DNA from: Paractinoplanes lichenicola
GTDB taxonomy: Bacteria; Actinomycetota; Actinomycetes; Mycobacteriales; Micromonosporaceae
Direction: 5' to 3'
Assembly: GCF_016785085.1 (NCBI RefSeq)
Contig: NZ_JAENHO010000002.1
Location: 434,001-498,000 of the forward strand
Length of the DNA: 64,000 nt
Within the stretch, counting starts at the first letter, position 1. Every line of letters starts with the position of its first letter. A program made the position numbers and the translations under genes. Shown piece by piece: positions 31,473 to 38,779 of the stretch. Below the pieces are notes generated by a model, which searched no databases, was not told the DNA's origin, and saw only the letters and a program-made list of their open reading frames with translations.

Positions 31473-32648
31473 GTGGCAATCCTGCATGCCGACCTCGACG
31501 CGTTCTACGCCTCGGTGGAGCAGCGTGACGACCCGAGCCTGCGGGGGCGTCCGGTGCTGGTCGGCGGGGGTGTCGTGCTCGCCGCGAGCTACGAGGCCAA
31601 AGCCCTGGGCGTCCGCACCCCGATGGGCATCGGTCAGGCCCGCGCGCTCTGCCCCCATGCCGTCGTGGTGCCGCCGCGCATGAAGGCGTACACGACGGCC
31701 AGCAAGGCGGTGTTCGAGATCTTCCGCGACACCACCCCGCTGGTCGAGGGCATCTCGATCGACGAGGCGTTCCTCGACGTGGGCGGCCTGCTGCGGGTCA
31801 GCGGCACCCCGCGCGAGATCGCCGCCCGGCTCCGGGCCGAGGTGCGGGCCCAGGTCGGGCTGCCCATCACGGTCGGGATCGCGGGCACCAAGTTTTTGGC
31901 CAAGGTGGCGAGCGCGGTCGGCAAGCCGGACGGGCTGCTCGAGGTGCCGGCCGGGGGCGAGCTCGCGTTCCTGCACCCGCTGCCCGTCGAGCGGCTGTGG
32001 GGGGTGGGCCCGGTCACCTCGGCCAAGCTGCGCGAGCGCCGGGTCAACACGGTCGGCGACGTCGCCCGGATCGGCGAGGCGGCCCTGGTGTCGATGCTGG
32101 GCCCGGGCTACGGCCGCCATCTCTACGCGCTTTCCCACAATCAAGACCCCCGGCGCGTACGGGTGGGGCACCGCCGCGGCTCGATCGGGGCGCAGTGCGC
32201 GCTGGGTCGCCGGCCGCGGCCGTTCGCCGAGATCGAGGCCACTCTCGACGCGCTGGTCGACCGGGTGACCCGGCGCATGCGCGGCGCCCAGCGGGCCGGT
32301 CGCACGGTCACCCTGCGGCTGCGCTTCGACGACTTCGGCCGGGCCACCCGATCGCGGTCGCTGCTCAAGGCGACCATGCAGACCCGGCTGATCCAGTCGA
32401 CCGCGCGCGACCTGCTGACCGAGGCGGGCGAGCTGATCGGCGCGCGGGGGCTGACCCTGGTGGGGGTGGCGGTCAGCAACCTCGACGGGGACGGTCATGT
32501 GCAGCCGTCATTGTTCGACGACGCCGAGGACGATCGGCTCGATGTGGCGATGGACGCCGTACGGGATCGCTTCGGCTCCTCGCTTCTGACCCGGGCGGCG
32601 ACGATCGGGCGTGAACTGGGGCCGTCGGTTCCGATCCTCCCCGACTGA
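31473..32648 (+). CDS. dinB: DNA polymerase IV (Y-family)
   Basis: A 391-aa error-prone polymerase. ILHADLDAFYASVEQRDDP (metal-binding Asp and steric gate), VLAASYEAKALGV, ISIDEAFLDV (catalytic Asp-Glu), GIAGTKFLAKVAS and the C-terminal little-finger domain are all present. GTG 31473 starts 9 residues before the catalytic FYASVE block and directly after the LexA-controlled -10; a longer upstream frame would cross the operator. The C-terminal VQPSLFDDAEDD resembles a beta-clamp binding motif. Induction by DNA damage is inferred from the SOS box. Confidence 0.95.
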   Translation: MAILHADLDAFYASVEQRDDPSLRGRPVLVGGGVVLAASYEAKALGVRTPMGIGQARALCPHAVVVPPRMKAYTTASKAVFEIFRDTTPLVEGISIDEAFLDVGGLLRVSGTPREIAARLRAEVRAQVGLPITVGIAGTKFLAKVASAVGKPDGLLEVPAGGELAFLHPLPVERLWGVGPVTSAKLRERRVNTVGDVARIGEAALVSMLGPGYGRHLYALSHNQDPRRVRVGHRRGSIGAQCALGRRPRPFAEIEATLDALVDRVTRRMRGAQRAGRTVTLRLRFDDFGRATRSRSLLKATMQTRLIQSTARDLLTEAGELIGARGLTLVGVAVSNLDGDGHVQPSLFDDAEDDRLDVAMDAVRDRFGSSLLTRAATIGRELGPSVPILPD

Positions 32649-32713
32649 CCCCGGCTCCGGACGCGTGCGGCGTACTGGTGCGGGTGCTTCGCGGTGCCGC
32701 CGGGCCGGTGCGG

Positions 32714-32719
32714 CACACT
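32714..32719 (+). promoter_or_regulatory. Possible -10 box of cobF
   Basis: CACACT with 7 nt to GTG 32727. The same hexamer, with 6-nt spacing, precedes the PhyH gene at 52848. Confidence 0.45.
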
Positions 32720-32726
32720 GGTGCGG

Positions 32727-33482
32727 GTGCGGAAGATCTATCTGATCGGGATCGGCGCGGGCGACCCGGACCACCTGACCCTGCAGGCGGCCAAGGCCAT
32801 CGGGCGTACGGACGTCTTCTTCCTGCTCGACAAGGGCGAACTCAAGGCCAGCCTGGTCGACCTGCGGGAGCGGATCGTGCGCGGCTACTCGAAGCCGAGC
32901 CGGCGCATGGTCACCGGCCGCGACCCCGACCGCGACCGCACCCCGGCCGACTACGAAGGCACCGTCGACGACTGGCGTAGCCGCCGCTCCCAGGTGATCG
33001 AGGAGATGCTGGTCGAGCACCTCAAGGAGGACGAGACCGGCTCGTTCCTCGTCTGGGGCGACCCCACCCTGTACGACTCGTCGCTCGCGATCCTCGAGGA
33101 GGTGCTGGCCCGGGGCGCGATCGACTTCGAGTACGAGGTGATCCCCGGCATCAGCAGCGTCTCGGCGCTCGCGGCCAAGCACCGGGTGCCGCTCAACCGG
33201 GTCGGCCGGCCGTATCAGGTGACGACCGGCCGCCGGCTCGCCGAGGGCTGGCCCGAGGGCGTCGACGACGTGGTCGTCATGCTCGACGCCCAGCAGGCCT
33301 TCACCGCTTATCCCGACGTGGACATCTTCTGGGGCGCCTACGTCGGCACCGAGGACGAGATCCTGCGGTCGGGCCGGGTGTCCGAAGTGGCCGACGAGAT
33401 CGTCAAGACCCGTACGGACGCCCGGACCGAACACGGCTGGATCATGGACACCTACCTGCTGCGCAGGCCCCAAGATCAGTAG
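32727..33482 (+). CDS. cobF: Precorrin-6A synthase (deacetylating) CobF
   Basis: A 251-aa SAM-dependent methyltransferase of the tetrapyrrole family. IYLIGIGAGDPDHLTLQAAKAI (SAM/glycine loop), FLVWGDPTLYDS and YEVIPGISSVSALAAKHR are CobF-type. It methylates C1 and releases acetate in the aerobic cobalamin route, fitting cobG and cobIJ near 2-5 kb, yet it stands alone 24 kb from cobN. GTG 32727 begins just before the glycine-rich loop. Its end overlaps the convergent lipoprotein gene by 7 bp. Confidence 0.92.
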   Translation: MRKIYLIGIGAGDPDHLTLQAAKAIGRTDVFFLLDKGELKASLVDLRERIVRGYSKPSRRMVTGRDPDRDRTPADYEGTVDDWRSRRSQVIEEMLVEHLKEDETGSFLVWGDPTLYDSSLAILEEVLARGAIDFEYEVIPGISSVSALAAKHRVPLNRVGRPYQVTTGRRLAEGWPEGVDDVVVMLDAQQAFTAYPDVDIFWGAYVGTEDEILRSGRVSEVADEIVKTRTDARTEHGWIMDTYLLRRPQDQ

Positions 33483-33991
33483 TTGACGGTGACCCCGGCG
33501 GCCTTGCAGGCGGCCGTGAGGTCGGTGCCGCTCTTCTCGAAGCCGGGGGCGTCGAGCGCGGCCTCCGGGTTGGCGCCGGCCTTGGCCGCGTTCGCGCCGG
33601 CCTCGGTGGCCAGGGTCGCGAAGGTCTTCACGGCCTTGCCGACCTCGGACTCGCTCGACCCGGCGGCGGTGGTCAGCTGGTCGGCCAGGCTGACCAGGAT
33701 CTTCTGGTAGCCCGCGCCGTCGAGCTCGCCCTGGGTCTTCTGCATCTGGCTGATCAGCTCGGCCTTCATGGCCTTGTCGGCCTTGCCGGCGGCGGTGCAG
33801 ATCGTCTTGTCGTCCGGCGCGTCACCGGCCGCCGGGGCGGCGGCCTCGGTCGTGGCGGCCGGGGCGGCGCTGGTGGCCGTCGTGGCCGGGGTGGTGCTCG
33901 AAGCCTCGGTGGCGTCGTCGCCGGCACAGGCGGCCAGGGACATCATCGAGGCGCCGACGAGAGCAGTGAGAACAGTGCGAAAGCGAAGCAT
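33476..33991 (-). CDS. Putative lipoprotein, function unknown
   Basis: A 171-aa lipoprotein: signal peptide with lipobox SLAAC (Cys at residue 22), then a Thr/Ala/Pro-rich tether (about 25-60) and a helical domain with two cysteines (DKTICTAAGKADKAMK, LTAACKAAGVTVNY) that may pair. No known family motif was recognised. It is convergent with cobF and overlaps it by 7 bp. Confidence 0.75.
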   Translation of the reverse strand: MLRFRTVLTALVGASMMSLAACAGDDATEASSTTPATTATSAAPAATTEAAAPAAGDAPDDKTICTAAGKADKAMKAELISQMQKTQGELDGAGYQKILVSLADQLTTAAGSSESEVGKAVKTFATLATEAGANAAKAGANPEAALDAPGFEKSGTDLTAACKAAGVTVNY

Positions 33992-34068
33992 GGAACTGGA
34001 CCCCCGTACGAAATGTGGTGTTGGCGCGGGACTGTAGCGGGGGGATAGAGCGAGATCAAATCAACGCC

Positions 34069-34074
34069 TACACT
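34069..34074 (+). promoter_or_regulatory. Possible -10 box of leaderless lipoprotein gene
   Basis: TACACT, 9 nt before GTG 34084. Confidence 0.45.
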
Positions 34075-34083
34075 CTCGATCCC

Positions 34084-34707
34084 GTGAGACAACTAGCTCT
34101 GGCCGGCCTCGGCGCCGCCGCACTCGCCCTGGCGGCCTGCGACAGCGGCAACGAGCCGGTCTGGACCCCGCCCGCCGCCACCGCCCCGTCCGCCGCCGCT
34201 CCCGCGCCGGGGTCCGATCTCGAGGCGACCCGGGTCGGTGCCGCGGGCAGCGGTTGCGAGCTGCCCGTGACGTTCGGCGTGGCCGAGTCGTGGAAGCCCA
34301 AAGCGGTGGCGCCGATGAAGGCCGACGACCCGCTGGCCGAGCTGACCCGGCGGGGCCCGATGACGATGAAGTGCGAGATCGACGCCAAGCCGGCGGGCAA
34401 CATCGGCTTCCTCCGGGTCTACACCGGAAAGACGGGCGACCTCGAGGCGAACCTGACCGCCTTCGCCGGCGCCACCGCGCAGGAGAAGCGGTTCCGGGCC
34501 GTGAAGGTCGGCGACCGGGAGGGGCTCGAGGTGGTCTACAAGGCCAAGAACCCGCTCGAGGACGTGCTCGACCCCGAGCGGGCCTTCGCCGTGGCGACCG
34601 ATGCCGGGCTGGTCGTGGTGGCCCTCGACAGCCTCGACAGCGGGGAGTACGAGGAGATGCTGCCGGCCTACGAACTGGCCAAGAGCAGCCTCACCGCGAC
34701 TTCGTGA
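34084..34707 (+). CDS. Putative lipoprotein, function unknown
   Basis: A 207-aa lipoprotein. The signal peptide ends with LALAAC (Cys at residue 19). A Pro/Ala/Ser tether is followed by a domain of about 155 residues (ELPVTFGVAESWKPKAV..., NIGFLRVYTGKTGDLEANL, AFAVATDAGLVVVALDSLD). The fold resembles LpqN-like or other actinobacterial cell-envelope lipoproteins but no firm assignment is possible. GTG 34084 places the lipobox correctly. The 3' end overlaps the convergent MFS gene by 17 bp. Confidence 0.75.
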   Translation: MRQLALAGLGAAALALAACDSGNEPVWTPPAATAPSAAAPAPGSDLEATRVGAAGSGCELPVTFGVAESWKPKAVAPMKADDPLAELTRRGPMTMKCEIDAKPAGNIGFLRVYTGKTGDLEANLTAFAGATAQEKRFRAVKVGDREGLEVVYKAKNPLEDVLDPERAFAVATDAGLVVVALDSLDSGEYEEMLPAYELAKSSLTATS

Positions 34708-35875
34708 GCTCTCGTGGACGGCTCGCGGTGGCTAGCACGTAGAGGGCCACCGCGGGCACCACGAACAGGCCGGCGACCGAGATGCCGGCCCCGATCGCCC
34801 GGCGCTGCGCCACGAACCCGGCCGGCGGGCCACCCGCGACCTGCCCGAGCGCGTCGGCCTGCGACACGATCGAGAAGACCGTGGCCCGCGACTCCGGGGC
34901 GGTGGCCGAGACGAGCCAGACGTTGAGGATCGGGCCGGCCGTGTCGCGCAGGAGGCGTACGGCCAGATAGAGCCCGACCGCCGACCACCAGTGACCGGCG
35001 AGGCCGAGCCCGATCATGCCGGCCGCGGTGAGCGCCTGCACGACGGCGAGCACCCGCCCGACCCGCTGCGGCCGCACCACGTCGATCCACCGCCCGGCCA
35101 GCCCCGTGACGACGATCGAGCCGAGGGCGGCCACGATCGCGAGCCCGCCGAAGACCAGCTCGACCGGGTGCCCGCCGACGAACGGGATCAGGAACGGCTG
35201 GCTCAGGCGGTCGAAGCCCTCGCTGCTCATGCCGGCGAACAGCGTGCCGCCGAGGATCGCGACGAGCACCACGTTGCCTCTGACGGCGGATAGCTGGCTG
35301 GACACTTTTTCGCGTTTCGTGGCCGGACTCCAGCGGTCCTCCGTCATCAGCGCGATCAGCAGGACGGCCAGGGCCAACGTGACGACCGCGCCGACGACGA
35401 TGGGCAGGGCCGGTTCGATCGCCGTCAGGCCGACCGCGGCCACGATGCCGGCCAGCGCACCCGCCTGCGAGACCTGGCCGCCGCGGACGAAGGCCCGGGT
35501 CACCCGCTCCGGTTCGATCTCGTCGGCGGCCCAGGCCTCCTCGGCGCCGTCGACGCAGACCGCCCCGATCGCCCAGACGACATTGGCGACGAGGATGGCG
35601 GCGTACGAGGGAAAAAGGCCCCAGACCAGCAGGCCCACGCCCATCAGCAGATAGCCGGCGATGACCGACAACCGCCGGCTGTACCGATCGGCGATCACCC
35701 CCGTCGGCACCTGCGCGACGAAACAGACGGCCTCCATCAGCGTGCCCACCAGCACAAGCTGAAGCGGCGACAGCCCGACGACGGTCGCCTGATAGATCAG
35801 GTTGAGAGTGAAGGCGGTGCGGGACGCAAACGACCCGACGCCGGAAACGAGCAGATAAAGCCGATAGGCGGACAT
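34691..35875 (-). CDS. MFS transporter
   Basis: A 394-aa major facilitator with about 12 helices. The loop between helices 2 and 3 is QVPTGVIADRYSRRLSVIAGYL, the conserved MFS motif A. It resembles drug-efflux MFS proteins of the tetracycline/macrolide type, but the substrate is unknown. It is a single-gene unit on the minus strand. Confidence 0.85.
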   Translation of the reverse strand: MSAYRLYLLVSGVGSFASRTAFTLNLIYQATVVGLSPLQLVLVGTLMEAVCFVAQVPTGVIADRYSRRLSVIAGYLLMGVGLLVWGLFPSYAAILVANVVWAIGAVCVDGAEEAWAADEIEPERVTRAFVRGGQVSQAGALAGIVAAVGLTAIEPALPIVVGAVVTLALAVLLIALMTEDRWSPATKREKVSSQLSAVRGNVVLVAILGGTLFAGMSSEGFDRLSQPFLIPFVGGHPVELVFGGLAIVAALGSIVVTGLAGRWIDVVRPQRVGRVLAVVQALTAAGMIGLGLAGHWWSAVGLYLAVRLLRDTAGPILNVWLVSATAPESRATVFSIVSQADALGQVAGGPPAGFVAQRRAIGAGISVAGLFVVPAVALYVLATASRPRELTKSR

Positions 35876-36046
35876 GCAGAAGCGCTCCGGGATCGCGAAT
35901 GACCCGGTGCCGTGAGGTGTGGCGCCGCTACTACAGGGTCATCAGCCCGGCAGACGACACAGGGCACCGGAAAAGCCGACGATGCCGCGCGCAGTTGTCA
36001 TGCCCGAGATGATCGACGCTTGCGACCTCCGCGGTCAACCGAATTC
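35876..36046. other. Left part of a 407-bp gene-free region
   Basis: This is the upstream flank of the MFS gene at 34691 and probably holds its promoter. No reliable gene was found; the rest of the gap is taken up by the 24-bp repeats and DnaA-box cluster. Confidence 0.5.
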
Positions 36047-36166
36047 GCGTGGCCGCTGACATGTCGTGCTGCGTGGCCGCTCGCCGGTTTTGCTGCGTGG
36101 CCGCTGACCTGTCGCGCTGCGTGGCCGCTCGCCGGTTCTGCTGCGTGGCCGTCCACCTGTCCCGCG
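36047..36166. repeat. Five 24-bp tandem repeats
   Basis: Units start at 36047, 36071, 36095, 36119 and 36143, each beginning GCGTGGCCG. Two sub-types alternate (GCTGACNTGTC.. and GCTCGCCGGTT..) in the order A B A B A'. The repeats have no spacers, so this is not a CRISPR. The period of 24 bp gives 8-residue repeats in any open frame, but no convincing protein uses them. Confidence 0.9.
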
Positions 36167-36237
36167 GCGTAACCCGCCCTCCCCGGGGGCCCCCGTCCCG
36201 GACCAATTTTACGCCGAATGGCTTGCAGGAACTTGCA

Positions 36238-36276
36238 TTGTCCACAGGGGCGATTTGTCCCTCGGACTTATCCACA
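36238..36276. promoter_or_regulatory. DnaA-box cluster
   Basis: TTGTCCACA (36238-36246, the actinobacterial consensus) and TTATCCACA (36268-36276, the E. coli consensus) lie in the same orientation with starts 30 bp apart, with a degenerate TTGTCCCTC (36255) between. No dnaA, dnaN or parAB genes are near, so this is not an obvious chromosomal origin; it could titrate DnaA or regulate the flanking genes. Confidence 0.6.
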
Positions 36277-36282
36277 GGGCCG

Positions 36283-37551
36283 TCAGCCGTGGGCGACTCG
36301 GCGGAAAATATGGGGCGCGGTGGTCAGGCCGGCCCACAAGGTCAGCGTGAGCACACCGAGGATCAGGGCGGCCCCGCTCGCGGCCACGCCGATGGCGGGG
36401 GCGGCGACGAGCATGGGAAGGAGGCGGACGGAGATGGCACCACCAAGTGCGCGCACCGAGGCGCTGTAGGCGAGGTCGCGGGTCACGGATTCGGGCTTGG
36501 CGCCGGCGGCCACGCGCGCGTCCATGTCGCCCTCGAAGGCGGTCTGGCTCAGGCCCGCGGCGAACTGGGCCACGACGACCATGAAGGCGTGCGCGGGGGC
36601 GAGGATCCAGCCCGCGAGCATGCCCAGGCCCCACAGCGACCAGCGCAGCACGGCGGGCAGTCGCAGCCGGCCGATGACGGCGACCGCGCGGGTGGCGAGC
36701 AGGGTGCCGATGCAGAAGGCGATCGCGGAGACGGCCACCCAGCGTTCGCCGTGCAGTTCGGAGGTGACCGGGATCGCCAGGAGGGTGGGGCCGGAGGCGA
36801 GCAGCATGATGCCGGCGCCGGCCAGCAGCAGCCGGGGCTGGGGGAGACGCCAGGGCGCGGGGGTCGCGGGGGGAGTGGCCGCGTGACGCCAACGCGCCGG
36901 GGCCGAATCACGACCGGCGATAGGGGAGGGGGCGATGCGAGCCCGGCGGGCGATCAGCACCGTCGGCAGCAGCGAGCCCAGATAGACGACGTAAACGGCC
37001 GTGAGCAGCCAGCCCGTCGGATGTCCCAGGGTGCCCGTCGGCAGCATGGCGGCCAGGGCGGTCCCGGCCGCTTCGACGCCGGCGATCGCGACCGCGTAGC
37101 GGGTCATCGAGCGTGGCGAGGCGTCCACTGCCGACACCTCGGCGCGCATGCCCGCGAAGCCGGCCCACGCCGCGACGTGTTGCAGGGCCACGAGCAGCGC
37201 GACCAGCCAGGAGGGCCAGCCGGCGATCAGGCCGTTGAGGGTGCCGAAGCGCAGCAGCACCTCGATGCCGGCGGCGCCGCGGAGCAGGGTGCGGCCGTCG
37301 AGGTGGCGGGACAGCCAGCCGGTGACGGGGGCGGAGAGCACGACGCCCACGAGCATGGCCGCGTTGAGGAGGGCGGCTTCCGCGAGCCCACCGCGGGCGG
37401 TCGCGATGAGCACGATGAAGGTCCAGCCGAGGGCCATGCCGAACGAGTCGACGATGCCCGAGAAGAGGAGTTCGCGCAGGCGGCCGGCGCGACGCATGCC
37501 ACCAGGACCGGCCCTGCGGCGGCCCCGGCGGAACATGACGGCTTCAGCCAC
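36283..37551 (-). CDS. MFS-like membrane protein, last gene of the c-di-GMP/decarboxylase operon
   Basis: A ~422-aa membrane protein with 11-12 helices (FSGIVDSFGMALGWTFIVLIATA, AALLNAAMLVGVVLSAPVTGWLSRHLDGRTLL). It resembles MFS transporters although motif A is degenerate. GTG 37551 overlaps the decarboxylase stop by 8 bp (GTGGCTGA), so translation is coupled; ATG 37536 is also possible. The partner decarboxylase suggests export of a polyamine or related amine, as inference. Confidence 0.75.
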   Translation of the reverse strand: MAEAVMFRRGRRRAGPGGMRRAGRLRELLFSGIVDSFGMALGWTFIVLIATARGGLAEAALLNAAMLVGVVLSAPVTGWLSRHLDGRTLLRGAAGIEVLLRFGTLNGLIAGWPSWLVALLVALQHVAAWAGFAGMRAEVSAVDASPRSMTRYAVAIAGVEAAGTALAAMLPTGTLGHPTGWLLTAVYVVYLGSLLPTVLIARRARIAPSPIAGRDSAPARWRHAATPPATPAPWRLPQPRLLLAGAGIMLLASGPTLLAIPVTSELHGERWVAVSAIAFCIGTLLATRAVAVIGRLRLPAVLRWSLWGLGMLAGWILAPAHAFMVVVAQFAAGLSQTAFEGDMDARVAAGAKPESVTRDLAYSASVRALGGAISVRLLPMLVAAPAIGVAASGAALILGVLTLTLWAGLTTAPHIFRRVAHG

Positions 37552-38779
37552 GCGACCGGCCGGCCCCGACAAAGCCGGCGTGGGCAGAGAGATCGGCCCC
37601 GACAAAGCCGGCGTGGGCGGAGAGATCTGCGCCGCCGACGAAGAGCGGAGTGGGCGGGGCGAAGCCGTTGAAATTCGAGGCGTATGCCAGCGTGTACCCG
37701 CCGGTGCTGCCCAGATAGAGCACGTCCCCCACGGTCAAAGCGGCCGGCAGCAGAACCCCGTACGCGATGGTGTCGGTGCTGTCGCAGGAAGGCCCCGTGA
37801 TCGTGTACGGAATCAGGTCGCCCGACGACGTGGTCCGGATGGGGAAGTCCCAGCCGCCGGGGGTCTGCAGCACCTCCATCAGCCCGTTGTAGGCGCCGAC
37901 CTCGAGGAAGAGCCAGTTCTCCTCGCCGCGGCGTTCGTGGCCGATCACGGTTGCGGCCAGCACGCCCGACTCGGCCACCAGGTGCCGGCCGGGCTCGGCG
38001 ACGATCAGCGGCGGCCGGTACGGCAGGGCGTCGAGCGCCTCCATCGTCGCGGCGCCGATCTCGGCGATGGCAGGCACGTCCGACGTGTATCGGGCCGGGA
38101 AGCCGCCGCCCAGGTCGAGCATCTCGAGGTCGATGTCGTCGTGGCGCAGCCGGTCCATCAGCTTGCCCGCGGCGTCGACGGCCTCGGCCCACGCGTCCGG
38201 GCGGGTGCACTGCGATCCGACGTGGAAGGTGATCCCGTACGGCTTGAGGTCGAGCCGCTTGGCCAGCAGCAGCAGGTCGTACGCGTCCTCGAGGTCGGTG
38301 CCGAACTTGCGGGACAGCGGGAAGACGCTGGCCTCGTCGTCGACGCGCAGGCGGACGTAGACGGCCGCGCCGGGCGCGTGCTCGGCGATCTTGGCGAGCT
38401 CCCCGGGGGAGTCGAAGCTGAAGCGCCACAGCCCGGCGGCGTGCGCGGCCGCGATGTGCTGGGGCGGCTTGACCGGGTTGCTGTAGAGCACGTCGGCCGG
38501 GTCGACGCCGATCGTCTCGAGCATGCGCAGTTCGCCGATCGACGCGATCTCGAAGCCGGCGCCCTCGGCGTGCAGCGTGCGCAGGATCTCGGGGGACGGG
38601 TTGCACTTCATCGCGTAGTGGACCTGGACGCCGGGCAGTGCCGCCCGGAACGCCGCGTGCCGGTCGGCCACCGTGCCCAGGTCCGTCACCAGGTACGGCG
38701 TCGGCATGTCGATCGCCTTGAGCATGGCCGGGCTCAGGGCGGCGGGCCACGAGGAAAAAGGGCTCGAGGAATCAAGCAC
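37544..38779 (-). CDS. PLP-dependent ornithine/lysine-type decarboxylase (fold type III)
   Basis: A 411-aa alanine-racemase-fold decarboxylase. PLP Lys K58 is in VHYAMKCNPSPEIL; ITFHVGSQC, GGGFPARY, the phosphate loop AEPGRHLVAESG and the catalytic-Cys motif GPSCDSTD are intact. It probably makes putrescine or cadaverine. GTG 38779 overlaps the GGDEF-EAL stop by 8 bp (GTGCTTGA). Methionines at residues 19 and 25 are other possible starts. The C-terminus contains a perfect 11-residue repeat (ADLSAHAGFVG twice) from a 33-bp tandem duplication. Confidence 0.9.
   Translation of the reverse strand: MLDSSSPFSSWPAALSPAMLKAIDMPTPYLVTDLGTVADRHAAFRAALPGVQVHYAMKCNPSPEILRTLHAEGAGFEIASIGELRMLETIGVDPADVLYSNPVKPPQHIAAAHAAGLWRFSFDSPGELAKIAEHAPGAAVYVRLRVDDEASVFPLSRKFGTDLEDAYDLLLLAKRLDLKPYGITFHVGSQCTRPDAWAEAVDAAGKLMDRLRHDDIDLEMLDLGGGFPARYTSDVPAIAEIGAATMEALDALPYRPPLIVAEPGRHLVAESGVLAATVIGHERRGEENWLFLEVGAYNGLMEVLQTPGGWDFPIRTTSSGDLIPYTITGPSCDSTDTIAYGVLLPAALTVGDVLYLGSTGGYTLAYASNFNGFAPPTPLFVGGADLSAHAGFVGADLSAHAGFVGAGRSRG
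37562..37627. repeat. 33-bp tandem duplication at the decarboxylase 3' end
   Basis: Two near-identical copies encode ADLSAHAGFVG twice near the C-terminus and keep the reading frame. The exact edges are approximate by a few bases. Confidence 0.75.

Noticed and set aside
36047..36166. Possible CRISPR array
   Set aside because: Units are contiguous without spacers and of two alternating types; there are no cas genes.
35931..36275. 114-codon minus-strand frame through the 24-bp repeats
   Set aside because: The frame is open only because 24 is a multiple of three; no start signal, no family and it ends in non-coding sequence.
36238..36276. Chromosomal replication origin
   Set aside because: Only two perfect DnaA boxes and no dnaA, dnaN, rpmH or parAB nearby; an oriC in this group would have many boxes.
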